Source: Sipunculus nudus (taxonomy: Eukaryota > Annelida > Sipuncula > Golfingiida > Sipunculidae). Taken from it: a stretch of DNA of 64,000 nt. This document shows positions 36,985 to 48,079 of the stretch, one piece after another (within the stretch, counting starts at the first letter, position 1; each line of letters opens with the position of its first letter). Both the position numbers and the translations under genes were made by a program. A model generated the notes under the pieces. It was given only the letters and a program-made list of their open reading frames with translations. It was not told where the DNA came from and made no database searches. The stretch lies in assembly GCA_026874595.1 (NCBI GenBank), contig CM049316.1, positions 33,427,339-33,491,338 of the forward strand, read 5' to 3'.

Positions 36985-38658
36985 ATCAAGTCATTGCACC
37001 TGTGGAATGAGGACGTTATGGCAACTGTATACATATCATAAAATTGATAAAAAAGGTTTACCAAATAAATTGGATCTCATCAGACAAATGTGTAAACTGT
37101 TGAACTGTCAACAGCTTATCAAAAAGGTAACCAATGGAAAGGCATGGTCAGGTCTCAAATATTTTTTGCAACATTTTCTTCAATCATATAAACCAACCAT
37201 GGCCCAGATTACCTCTTCCTCTCAAACATTATCTACATTTCATCATATTTTTAAGATTTTAACCTTCCAGGTGGTTCAGTACTGTTGACCATTTGTCCAT
37301 AGGTACCTATGTACATGCCAGAAATTATGTCAATATTGTGTAATATGTAGACGTCAGGGGCATCAAAATAATGCACCTTGTCAAGACCGATCTTGTCAAG
37401 ATATTATGTCATACAGTCACAAATTCATAAATCCCCTCATCAGTTTAGTTAATCATAACCTTTTATCTGTCAAATTGAACTCTTGCAGTTTTCCATACAC
37501 TGTAGATCCTTCAACAAATAGCCTTATCATCATTATACCACTGCTTAGCATACTGTCATTGCATTCATATTTGCTCAAATAAATTGCTTTTTTTTTACCC
37601 CTCCCAAATAAATAAAAAATAAACCACTATATTTTACTCCATATTAATCCATCAGTCAGGTTATTTCATATATCATTTACTCACATATTACATTATATTC
37701 CTTTATAAAACCCAACATGACCATGATATTCTAAGCTTTATCTACTCAATATAGTATCACAATGGTGATACATTTATAGTCCAATCAGGATCAGCTGAGT
37801 GCCGTGACCCATGGGTCCCTTGTTTGTTTCTACATTTTAGAGCTGATTATAGAAAAACACTCAGAAGTTTATATCTTTGGAACCATTGTGTGGATTTTCA
37901 CAAAACTTACTATGATCATTGGGACTGATGGTTTTTATGTGCTGCACAATTTTGGTGGCGCCACCTGCAAATTCTGATTTTTAAATGAAATTTTATCAGA
38001 TTTTTTCAATTTTGGCCTTTTGTGCAGGATATCTCCAAAAGTATTCAACACAGGAACTTCATTTCTTCAGTTCTATTGCATTATATTTACAAAATCTTGG
38101 TCAAGTTCAAAGATGGGTGATCTTGACCTACTTTTCAAGGTCACAGAGCTTAGTATAGAAAAAGACTTAGGAGCTTATTTCTCAGGAAGCATTTGGTGGA
38201 TTGTTATGAAACATGGTATATACCTCTCCAATTTAAATTTATAAATGATTATCAACTTTTGCTAATATTCTAGTTTCGCAATGCAATGCTTACAGATACT
38301 GGCTTAATGTTTGGTCTGTGGGCGCATAATGACCACTCACAGATTGAGTTCGCGTTTCATCCCAGTTAACCTATTTTTCACCATAAGACAGATCCTGAAC
38401 ATTGAAAATTTCATGAAAGACAGAAATTTTCATTAAAAATGCACATATATGGACTTTTTTTATAATGCCTGCAGATAATGGCCTGATTTTTTGTGTGTTG
38501 CTTGATAATGACCCTTTACAGATCGAGTTTGCATTTTGCCATTGTTGACCTACTTTTGACCATACAACACCTCCTTAACTTAAAAATTTTTACAAAATTT
38601 AACAAATGTTTCTAATTTGCCCCAGGCGGGGGCATTTGTGTCGTTCCGACACATCTAG

Positions 38659-40439
38659 TTTTAAAAGTATTTATAGGCTGAACCTATATACACACACACA
38701 TACACATATATGCCTGAGACAGGCAAACACATGCACAAATAGGCATTTTTCATTTTCCACCAATGTGTTGGAAAGGTGAACACTAATGTTTTTCACATCA
38801 GTAGCTGATATACAAGGGGTTACAATGATCAAAGTGCATATTTATTTGTGTCCACTAATTATAAGTGAAGTTTTGATATAAAAGTGTGGATGTTTATAAT
38901 ATGAGAAATTCCTTAATTCAGATGAGTAAAAACTTTTGGTTCTTTTTCAACATGTGTGAAATTGAATATAAATTTCAATGTTTAATTATAGCTGAGATGG
39001 AAATTAGCATAATTATATTGTTTCTCCCTCAGCCAACCATCAGTGTGTATACCTGATTTGAAAAGGGAACTTTTAATCAAATTTACTGAATCTTTTAATT
39101 AGATAATAAAATTAAGCATGTTCTGAAAACTGCAGTGCTCAAAAATTTTTTTTAATGATTATTCAAAGAATAATTTTGAAGATTCCATGTTGTGACATTA
39201 TGTTTTTTAAGTGATATTTCCTTAAAGAAAACTTTTAAATTCAGTTTTAACATATTATGATTTAAAATATAATAAAATATAAATTTGTGCATAATTTGAC
39301 ATAATTTAAGCCAAACTAAGGATAAAAAATGATGCAAAAATTCTAAATTCACATATATTTTTAGGATTTTATATGCAACCTTTTTTTTTAAAAAAATGAA
39401 TATGGCAAAAACTATTCATGCAAAAAATTGGTATGCCAAAAAATTTTTTTCCTTATTGAATCATTAAATGGATTCAGGCTACACTGTTGCATATATTACA
39501 GAGTAGAATCAACATATATCCCTTATTGGCTTGTTTAAACTTGCTTATCTAAATTTGATTATGCTCATTTGAAAATGGAAGTTTTTAATTTTTACAGCAT
39601 CTGATTTCAGTTAATAAATTGAACAAGGGGGCTCCTAAACCCAAACCGTCTCATATAAAATTTGCAGTTGACAAACTGTTCAATACAGGTACTCATTGAA
39701 TGAATATTCAATACAGGTCTGAAGTGCATGGTGCACTTAGCCCACTGATGCTAATGATTTGCATCCTGATCAAGGGAATATTTGTTCACTTTTAATTTGA
39801 AAACTGTATATAATACAAATTTGGATTAAAACCACATATAAGCACATAATATAAATTCTTTCTCCGAAGGGTTTTCACTGTGCCCATGAAGGTGCTACCC
39901 ACTTCAAAAGTTCAGTATCTTCAGGGATGTGCTAAATGGAGCTGCAGCTAACATTCTGACCAGTAAGTACAAAATCAACCAGTTGGTTTTACTAATGGAT
40001 CTTGGTTAAAGGTCAGTAGTTGAACATGAAATTGATCAGTATAAGGCATCTCTAAATTGCTGCAATTTTCTGTCCTGCAGTTTGCTAACCTATTCTTATT
40101 TTTGATGTCATTTGACATCATGAAATTAAATTAAAGTTTAAACATTTATTATATATTTTGATTTAGGTTAAGAAAAATAAACATCATTTAAAAATGCAGT
40201 TTAAGAAATGTGTTTGTCTTGTAATAGTTACTTTGATGGTTCAAGCTAAATATATAGTTGTATTTATATATAACAATAATGATTCCAAATATTCAAGATC
40301 AGTAGTATTTCCATATTTAAATGTTAATCTAGTTAAAATTATTAATCATGTCAGGTTTAAAAAATCACAGATATATTGCTATTAAATTTCATCATGTGTA
40401 GTTTGATATTTGAGGTATTTCGTTCAATAGTTGCCTGAA
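38659..40439. other. AT-rich DNA upstream of the oxidase remnant
   Basis: Mostly without signal. 39870-39962 looks exon-like: it lies between an AG and a CCA/GTAAGTAC donor, and one frame reads VLNGAAANILTS. It might be the preceding exon of the oxidase remnant, but the match is too weak to call. Confidence 0.35.
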
Positions 40440-40911
40440 TTGTTGCAGTTTGAACCCCATGCTGAACATTGGTCAGACAGAGGGAACCTTCATGGTGGGA
40501 TTTGGCTATATGTTAACAGAAAAAGAAAGAGATCATGGACCACAAAAACTGGAACAAAACTGTATCCAGCACACAGGTGAGGTGCATTACAGTTAATAGG
40601 AGTACAGGCATGTGGTACATACATTACCAAAGTTTGATATCTAGAAATTCAAGTAGCAGTTTTAAATGCCTTATCCTGAACAACTTGAGATATGTTTAAA
40701 ATATTTATTTGAAATTGTGTGCAATTTATGACTAATTTATTAAACTGAGTTCAATATGTTTAGAAGGATGTATTTGTAACAAGTAAAACCCAGCAACATT
40801 GTAACATAATGTTATTTCTCTGTTTTACCTGACAGAGCCACCTCATCCCACTATACTTCAGAATCAGTCTTTGGAAGGACTCTGCCAATCTGCCAATCAT
40901 TAAGTTCAATG
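40440..40911 (+). pseudogene. Aldehyde oxidase / xanthine dehydrogenase-like exon remnants
   Basis: After an acceptor (ATTGTTGCAG, ending about 40449) the frame reads LNPMLNIGQTEGTFM and VGFGYMLTEKE. This is the conserved (S)LNP..DIGQ.EGAF..G.GY.LTEK block of molybdenum hydroxylases, shortly before their C-terminal third. The frame then shifts: TTKTGTKLYPAHR, in another frame, fits the following TG.LLT.RTW segment, before a CACAG/GTGAGG donor (about 40577). A second exon (about 40838-40911; acceptor TTTTACCTGACAG, donor AATG/GTAGGT) reads IPLYFRISLWKDSANL, matching the DIPIDFR.SLL..APNP block. Two frame disturbances and no flanking exons imply a pseudogene, though an assembly error is possible. 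Confidence 0.65.
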
Positions 40912-41098
40912 GTAGGTCAATTTGTATATATAAATCAGATTTATACATACCTTTTCCTAATAGCTGAAACATATACACCAAACTGACAATAAAAGATGTT
41001 GTATCTACAAATGTAAATGGAATGTTTGGGTTTTGTGATGAAGACAATGTCATTCATAACCCTTCATGGTCAGTATAACCCTTGTTGATTTTTTTAAA

Positions 41099-41800
41099 GT
41101 TCAGCTGACTGTAAGTCATCTGAGCCATAGTGATTACCAATTGTCAGTCGTCTGTCCATCAAGCATACAATAACAGGGCACAAAATAACTGTTGGACCTA
41201 GATACTTCTAACTCACATCAAGAGAGCTTTTATGCAAATCTGCATAAGGTCATATTGACCTAAATTTTGGGAGCTACTGGTCAAGAACATGAGTTTTACC
41301 ATCCAGACAGTTAGACAGGGCATAAATTGTATCAGTTATGAAAAGAATATTCTGACATGACATATATTTGATATTCAGATATTTGAATTTTAATACACAC
41401 AGTCAGACGCAGGACAAATATTATCCATTAGGCCCAGAGTCTTCTAACTTAACATTCAAACTCAGGTTGGAAACCTGAAATTAGGTAACTGTGACCTATA
41501 TTCTGAGAGTTATTCAGACAAAACATGATTTGAGCACCTGGAGTGTCAGACAGGCATTAATTGTAGCTGGTAGGCCAAGAATCTTCCAACACAACATCAA
41601 GGGAGTGTCTAAGCAAATCTCCTTATAAAACTTGAAACTAGCTAATTGTGACCTTTATCTTTGATCCAAAGAAAAAATCATGATTCTGATCACTGTGAAA
41701 GTCAGATGGGCTCAAATCATAGCAGTTGGACATAGACATGATTTTGATCAGTCAGACATGGCACAGAACTTAACTGTTATATTTGCAGAATGTAATTAGT
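41099..41800 (+). mobile_element. Family B fragment (copy B5)
   Basis: The 5' end GTTCAGCTGACTGTAAGTCA after a T run matches the B family. The following text (GGCACAAAATAACTG, CTGAAATTAGGTAACTGTG) is B-like with two to three degenerate repeat units. No 3' terminus can be recognised, so the right limit is approximate. Confidence 0.6.
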
Positions 41801-42057
41801 TACTCTGAATCAGGGCTCTAGGTCCCAGTACAAACAATCACTGCAAGATGTGGCTGTTTTGTTCCTGAGGTGTACAAAAAGTTCCAGTTAAGGCTTCCTG
41901 ATTTGTTGACAGCTAAGTAAAGCTATTTCAATTTTCAATGCCGAAACAAAGCATATACAAACTTACTGCTTCACAGTGGTGAATTACCTTTATAATAATT
42001 AGGTGTACTTTCAAACTCTACAAACATGTAACATACAATTAATAAAAAGACCCATGG
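41801..42057. other. Unassigned stretch
   Basis: Nothing that I can support. Confidence 0.35.
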
Positions 42058-42342
42058 TAGACTGGCCCAGTCAATGAAATGGCTCTGAAAGAGAAATCAA
42101 CAATCTCTCATTGTGTCGCACTTAGTGTTGGTACTGCTTCCTCGCAGCAACTTACATAATTAATTACTACTCTCTGACCCTCTCATTTCATCGACTGGTA
42201 AACTTTGGCCGTTCCAGAGAGTCAGCGCCACACATCACCGCCTCGCTGCACTTAGGTTTCCCAGTGACGTAAGGAGTAATTAAAGTGGTCTAGCTAGCTT
42301 GCCCAGAATCTTTTCCAAAACCAACATGGTAAATTCATGATC
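42058..42342 (+). repeat. Dispersed ~290-bp repeat, copy 2
   Basis: Partner of 9110-9400, in the same orientation. CCAGTCAATGAAAT near its left end mirrors ATTTCATCGACTGG near 42184. Confidence 0.65.
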
Positions 42343-42372
42343 AGTAACCTCCTACTGTTGGCTTGCAGCTTG

Positions 42373-42375
<3 letters not shown>

Positions 42376-42405
<30 letters not shown>
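42376..42405. repeat. (AT)n microsatellite
   Basis: Simple AT repeat immediately left of the ribozyme palindrome. Confidence 0.95.
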
Positions 42406-42407
<2 letters not shown>

Positions 42408-42429
42408 GTATCATATACAGTTAGTTTTA

Positions 42430-42498
42430 CTTCATGTACTACAGAACTGTTTCGTGAGTACAGCTACCTAGCCGGCTCACTCTTCAGGTACTTGAAGA
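42430..42498 (-). ncRNA. Type I hammerhead ribozyme motif, intact core
   Basis: On the minus strand the hammerhead core is complete. Stem I 5' strand ends GUAC (42491-42488); CUGAAGA follows (42487-42481, consensus CUGANGA). Stem II is closed by GUGAG/CUCAC (42480-42476 with 42458-42454) and has an inner GCU/AGC helix. GAAA (42453-42450) follows, then stem III ACAG/CUGU with a UU loop and the cleavage-site nucleotide A (42440) after U (42441). The stem I 3' strand starts GUAC (42439-42436). Stem I pairs for four base pairs, has one A-A mismatch, then pairs five more. Hammerheads of this open-stem-I type are known from animal Penelope-like elements and from bivalve retrozymes. Activity is predicted, not shown. 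Confidence 0.8.
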
Positions 42499-42550
42499 GT
42501 GAGCCGGCTAGGTAGCTGTACTCACGAAACAGTTCTGAAGTACATGAAGT
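42482..42550 (+). ncRNA. Mirror hammerhead motif, predicted inactive
   Basis: The right palindrome arm repeats the motif on the plus strand with two core changes: the first core base is U instead of C (UUGAAGA, 42492-42498), and the U preceding the cleavage base is A (42538). GAAAC at 42526-42530 and both stem II strands are kept. Both changes hit catalytically essential positions of the known hammerhead consensus. Confidence 0.65.
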
Positions 42551-42642
42551 AAAACTAACTGTATACGATACATTATTAATGCTCCCCGGCATGGTCGAGC
42601 ACTTTCACTATAATGTATTGAATTTCTATGTGTATTACTTTG

Positions 42643-42644
<2 letters not shown>

Positions 42645-42719
<75 letters not shown>
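42645..42719. repeat. (TA)n microsatellite
   Basis: Long pure AT repeat that yields an Ile-Tyr pseudo-frame. Confidence 0.95.
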
Positions 42720-42721
<2 letters not shown>

Positions 42722-43959
42722 TCATTTAATCAGTCTTAATATTTTTAGGTCCTCCTCTATTTGAGTATGGCAAGATTTTTAACATTTAATATTAAACCCT
42801 CAGCCTCAGTGAGTCAGTGTGTCACCGTTTATCAGACCATCGCTCATCAAAGTGGGCCGGTTTCAAATTGTGTCTCTAGCTCAGCCAATCAGCGTGAGAT
42901 ATGCAGGTCCTCACTCGACGAACGCAGTCTAACTGTAATTCATGTACTGGCTGACTGAAATGATCACAACGTTCAGCGTGTTGGCATCTTAACAGTGGCA
43001 AGACTTTCATGTGTAACTTGAACACTAACAAATACAGTTGTTATTCAAAGTACCATTTATTTTCCAGAATAATATGTCTTGTGAACACAGTAACTTAAAA
43101 AGTATTGCTGATTTTCCCCCTCACAATCAACACAAGTTTTTTTAACTGGGTTCTCAGAATACTTTAGGTTCTGCATGTTGACCTTGACTTTGTCTTTAAG
43201 GTCATATTTGTGCAATTCTAGGATTATTGTAACCCATTGACTTTGGAAGTTCTCAAGATTTTTCTTCACATTTGACACACAAGTTCTTTCTGCCAAAATC
43301 TCAAAGGCGTTCAAAAAGCAGTGACTTAGACCTTCATGGTCAGTTCTGAGTTCCGCTGAAATCTAGAATCATTGTTTTTAGATAGTGCATATTTTACCCC
43401 TAATGTTTAGGGATGGCCCATAGGAGGAGACATATATATATACCTGTTTATGCAACACAAAAAACAAAGCAATTCTAATTTTTTTTTGCTTTAAACTGAA
43501 AAATAAAATACTGATAATAACATCATGCTATCATGACATATTGTGATAAACTTTATACTTTTATCATGATATGAAAAACTCATATTGTCCCAGCACAACT
43601 GTCAATTATTGTCAATCTGTTATTATTTGGCCTTTTAAAGGAAATCATTGTTAAGCCACTGGTAAGATTAAGACCGTGCAAAAGTATACAGAATTAAAAA
43701 TTTTTTTTTTCATTTTGATATTCCTTGATTTCGTAACTGATGATTTTATCATAACCATAAATGTTTGTGATTTTGATGATGTTCATCTTATCATTTAAGT
43801 TCATTTCAGTGTATTTGTAAAAGAACCACAAAAATTACAAACATGTCATTACATTTTCGTACTTTTAATGAAAAGCCTAAGGTAATAGGTGTTGGGCTTA
43901 AATAATCTTTGTCATGTTTATTGTAAAATAATTGACAATTCCTATGGTCTTTGCAACAA

Positions 43960-43966
<7 letters not shown>
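42720..43966. other. AT-rich DNA, no gene recognised
   Basis: A minus-strand frame of 85 codons at 43057-43314 (ending CVDCEGENQQYFLSYCVHK...) is the longest. Its composition is plausible for protein, but I recognise no family, and no splice or promoter context supports it. Confidence 0.3.

Positions 43967-44006
<40 letters not shown>
43967..44006. repeat. (TA)n microsatellite
   Basis: Simple AT repeat. The adjoining text has no hammerhead core. Confidence 0.9.
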
Positions 44007-44013
<7 letters not shown>

Positions 44014-45305
44014 TATAAATATATTTTGGTTTTCGCTTATTTTTTTGACATCTGCATTTATTTAGATTTTAAAAGGAAAAAGCTAAAAAAAACTTTAAAA
44101 CCTCCTCTGAAACAGTCCAGCCAAATTGAACACTGATGTAAAATGACAAATATCTACCACAGCTATTAAAAGATTTTACCATATTTTAATTTTAGGGCCA
44201 GTTATTAGACAATTTGTACAAATTAGGGGATTATGGATCAAAGGATCAGGGTTACAGGCCCTAATTGTTCATGAACAAGTGCAGTTCTTTGTAAGGCCCA
44301 TTGCTCCATTTGGTGATGAAGGTATTTCAATTAAACTTAGTAGACTGATAAACAGGACAATATCCAGCACAGCTATTAAAAGTTGCACAGTGACAATACC
44401 CAGCACAGCTTTTAAAGGTTCCCCATATTTTAATTTCTGGACAAGTAATTAGCAATACAGAACAAACTGTGTACAAAACCAAACCCATATCAGGTTAAAG
44501 TTTAGGGATAATTCTTTATAACTCAACAACCACTCACCATATAGCTTTTATATATATATATATATTGTATAGGAGTCCCACATATAATTTGGAAATTAGC
44601 ATTTTGTTCAAATTGATGACCTTCTACTCCATAGTTTGCACCAGTGGATAATTTACTAGTAAAAGGTTATATTTCTAAGTACTGGAACCCAGTTCGCAGA
44701 AGGCCTTTTACTCCTTGAGCATTCCATTCCTCACTTATTTTATGGCCCTGTGATTACTTGTATTACTTGTCCAGTATTCTACTTGACCATATTAAGTGCC
44801 ATCAGGTGAATGAGGCTGTTGGTGCCACCTATATTTTTTAACATTTTTCATATTTTTCATACATTCCAAACTACCAAAATATATCAACTGTGTCAGATTA
44901 TCCGCACTGAATAACTGTATAACCCTACAATGTTGCATGTGTATTGATTATAGAGAAATTTATCAGTCGATATAGACTGGTTATGTTTTGTATGCCTTTT
45001 TTTATTATGCTATTTTTAATGCAGTCTCATTCATGTCATTTTCCAAAATATGTGTTAATATATTCTCATAAAACTTTGTTTGCATATTGAACATGAATGG
45101 TTTTAAAGAGTTGAATAAATTTAGTAATGCTGTGATTGTTCCTTCTCATCAATTATGCTAGTAATTTGAGTAAAAATTCATACAAATCATGAAATTCCCA
45201 TTAATACTGATACTCAACAACATGGAGTTTAGTAATGTGTGTTGAATTATGATAGCTGTATCTAGTGTGTCATTCCAGTGGTGCCAACCCTTCTGAAAGT
45301 TTTTT
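44007..45305. other. AT-rich DNA with faint old repeat text
   Basis: CAGCACAGCTATTAAAAG-like phrases occur three times near 44160, 44355 and 44400. Text near 44085 resembles 1830-1870 and 7010-7030. No gene is seen. Confidence 0.35.
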
Positions 45306-46584
45306 AGCTCAGCTGACTGTAAGTCAACTGAGGAATGGGAATGGCGCTTTGTCCGTCCTCCGTCAGGGCGTCTGGGTGTCCGTTAGCAGGGCACAAATCG
45401 TAACTGCTGGCACAAATCGTAACTGCTGGACCTAGAAATATTTAAGTGATCATCCAGGGAGGTCAATAAAAAACTCCTTGGAAACCTGAAATTAGGTCAC
45501 TGTGGCATGGATCCTTCGAGCTATGGGGCTTGAAAGTACCCCCCCCCCCCCCCCCCGAATAATAAAATATTTGATACAAAACCTGTAATATCTTGATAAT
45601 TAATGCATGGTTTGTCATGAATCTAGCCTTGAATATTGACCATGACTAGTTTTGTCAGTTTCTGAAAAGTGGTGGCGCCACCTGTATTTTTTTTTATTTT
45701 AACAAAAAAATTTTCTAATTGTTTTACTATAAAATAACAACAATCATGTCAGTTTCTCAGCTGTGATTACATCTAGTGTCCCAAAACCGTGTGTGTTTAT
45801 TGATCACAAGTGGATACCCTATAGTAATCACCTGGTCTCTCTGTCTGTCTGTTTGTCTGTCTGTCTATTCATCCATCCACACAAATTGTTTTCAGATGAT
45901 AACTGCAGGTTGGATTGACACATGGATTTTAAACTTGACTTAAATATGGCCCACCACTAAAGCCAGAAGCTGTCTGGTTTTTGAGTCATGAGGTCACAGG
46001 ACTTCCTTATTTAAAAAGATTATGGCTGCATTTTAAGCCAAGCTTTTCATCCCAAACTTTCTATCTTGTGCATTTAGCTGACTAGCCAGTATGGGGAGAC
46101 CATAAATGAATTTGGGAACAATAGGTCAAAGGTCAAGGTCATAGTGGCCATCTGTTCAAAAATTAGTTTCCAGATGATAACTCCATTTTAGTTTGACATT
46201 TTGGGTTCAAACTTAACTTATATATGGCTCACCACTAAAGAAAGAACCTGTCGATTTTTTAGTTCAAAGGTCAAGGTTACAGGACCATTTCTTTAAAATG
46301 AATGTGTATGCATTTCAAACTTTTCACAAACCTTCCATCATCAAGATAATGCTCACCTGCCAATAGGGGAATATTTTATTTGATTTTGGTGTCATAGGGT
46401 CAAAGGTCAAGGTCACAGGGCCCATCCATTCACAAATTAGTTAATGGATGATAATTCTGCTTTTTTAAAGATTGTTACAATAATCTAAATGCTGCATGTT
46501 CAAGGATAGTAAAGTTCTCATATTTTTGGTCAAAAGGTCATTGGTTAAGGACACAGGACTGTGTTGAGACCCATGGGTCCCAAG
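45306..46584 (+). mobile_element. Family B element (copy B4), uninterrupted
   Basis: The 5' end AGCTCAGCTGACTGTAAG follows a T run. A short direct duplication (GGCACAAATCGTAACTGCTG, twice near 45398) comes next, then poly(C) 45539-45556, a GGTGGCGCCACCTG palindrome near 45673, a GTCT-rich tract near 45838-45870, and AGGTCAAAGGTCAAGGTCA text. The 3' region is GTTGAGACCCATGGGTCC then CAAG near 46584; the subterminal inverted repeat is lost. It gives the approximate uninterrupted form of B1. Confidence 0.7.
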
Positions 46585-48079
46585 TTTACTCAAGTCCGCC
46601 AAGTGGGAGATATGTTTTCAAATGCCTGTCATATGACAGGAGTATTATGGTATACCCACCATCCTTCAGTTTACTATTAGTGCCACTATGGTAACTTACC
46701 AGGGCTTTGATGGATTTTCACCATAACTCACCATAACTACTTACCAACTGATTATCTCACCTGAGTTTGATTATGGGCAACATCCACGCAAATTTAATAA
46801 AGTCACTGGTCACTAGGCTACTTTGTGGTGTCACCAAGATAACTTAAGGGAATATAAAGGATTTTGATAAAACTCATCAAAAATGTTAATCAATAAAATA
46901 TCCCCCCTTAGTTCGATTTCCAGCGAAATCCATGCATATTAATGAGATCAGAGGTCACCAGATACACAACATGCGTATTATTCACATTTAAGGGGCTCTT
47001 GTTACCAGCATTTTTTTTGTTTGTCTGTTAGCAACGTTATTTTTTCACTTTGGCATGGTTAATTGTCCTTTCAAGACTGACTGGTATCAGTCAGGCCAGG
47101 CCAAAGGTGCAGTTCAACAGTCAAATAGTTGTGTGCACCAGCCATCAGGTAACTATATCTTATTTAGACCTATATATTTTAGCCATTTGCAAAGTTTAAT
47201 GTTGACAAACAAGACCTTCAAAAGTTTAACTGAAAGTTGTGAATGTCAGCCTCTGTTGTCATTGGTCATGCCTAGTACGGTGAGTGTCATGACCTATGTG
47301 TCATTTGTTATGAGTATCATTAAATTCTAATGCATTAGATAGTCCAGATAGGTGTGTTTCTTGGATGGAAAAAAACATCATTATGATGTTACTTCACAGA
47401 TTGAGAAGATGGCAATCCTTCCCTGAGAGGACACAGAAGTACTTAAGGGGACAAGATTACAACCAAGAAGAATATGACTGAGCCTTTCTCTGTTTATCTT
47501 GGACATTTAATCAAGAATTTAAAACAAAAATCACAAAAGTAAAATATCACCAAGGACTTGAGGCACGCCAAATGATCCATGAATGATACAAATGGTGTTT
47601 CCACGAGAGAATCTTATTTTGATTTACATTTGGGTAATGGTAGGCCATGTTTATAGTTAGCCTAATAACTAACCCTACAAACAATTTTATGCAACATCAT
47701 GACCTTTTTATTGTAGCACCTTAAGTTACAGTAATATGCGATATATATGTATAGTGATTGTACTTATGCAGAGGGGCAGCTATTAAAGAAAAGGCGATTA
47801 AGGATGTGATCATCATGATCTATGAATTTATCACTGTATCATTTGCCACTTACGTTATATTTGATTATTATATCTACATTGTTATTGGTCAGTTGTTTCA
47901 CATGTTTAAAAATTATGACCTAAATGTAAAGTAGAACTGATTACATACAGAAAGGTGATATAGACTTCTGTATCAGATGCTGACCAGATATTTATTATAA
48001 TAATAAAAACAATATAACAATCATTGGATTTTATACCAGTTCGAGAGAACGTGTTAAGGGAGTATATTGTTACATTTAT
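46585..48079. other. Unassigned stretch with a possible B-like 3' end
   Basis: GTCATGACCTATGTGTCATTTG near 47287-47308 resembles the B-family 3' hairpin, but no matching 5' part was identified. The rest carries no recognisable feature. Confidence 0.3.

Larger units (their letters stand above)
33784..37822 (+). mobile_element. Family B element (copy B3), ~4 kb, nested in A3
   Basis: The 5' end AGCTCAGCTGAC with foldback follows a T run. A (GTCC/GTCT)n tract follows at 33825-33895. The interior has two ~680-bp tandem units (about 33940-34620 and 34622-35240; shared TTCGAGATATTAAG and CCTAATATCAAAACCACT) plus a partial third near 36060-36180. It also holds a (CT)n tract and a poly(C) tract. The 3' end has CAGCTGAG, a GACCCATGGGTC hairpin and CTTG at 37819-37822. 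The removed site matches the continuous A2 sequence near 3335-3345. Confidence 0.8.
33317..38658 (+). mobile_element. Family A element (copy A3), split by B3
   Basis: This is the most complete A copy. The 5' end ATGCCCCCGCCAC folds back on GTGGCCGGGGC (33317-33344). One repeat unit follows (33400-33580), then (GTCT/GTCC)n (33598-33655) and interior text to 33783. After B3, the interior resumes at 37823 (TTTTAGAGCTGATTATA, as in A2 near 3345), with two more repeat units (about 38275-38580) and the 3' end GGCGGGGGCAT (38625-38635), the GTGTCG/CGACAC hairpin, and CTAG at 38655-38658 followed by T. GGCGGGGGCAT is the inverted copy of the 5' end. Confidence 0.85.
42403..42576. repeat. Near-perfect ~174-bp palindrome containing hammerhead motifs
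   Basis: Arms 42403-42486 and about 42493-42576 are reverse complements with very few mismatches, around a six-base centre (GGTACT). Both arms contain the hammerhead-like segment described in the next entries. The structure is bounded by AT microsatellites at 42376-42405 and 42645-42719. As single-stranded DNA or RNA it would form one long hairpin. Confidence 0.95.

Noticed and set aside
43057-43314. 85-codon minus-strand frame as a gene
   Set aside because: No recognisable domain, splice sites, promoter or second copy. Kept only as a note.
42579-44136. Ile-Tyr repeat frames at 42579-42764 and 43951-44136 (and 58739-58966)
   Set aside because: Direct translation of (TA)n microsatellites.
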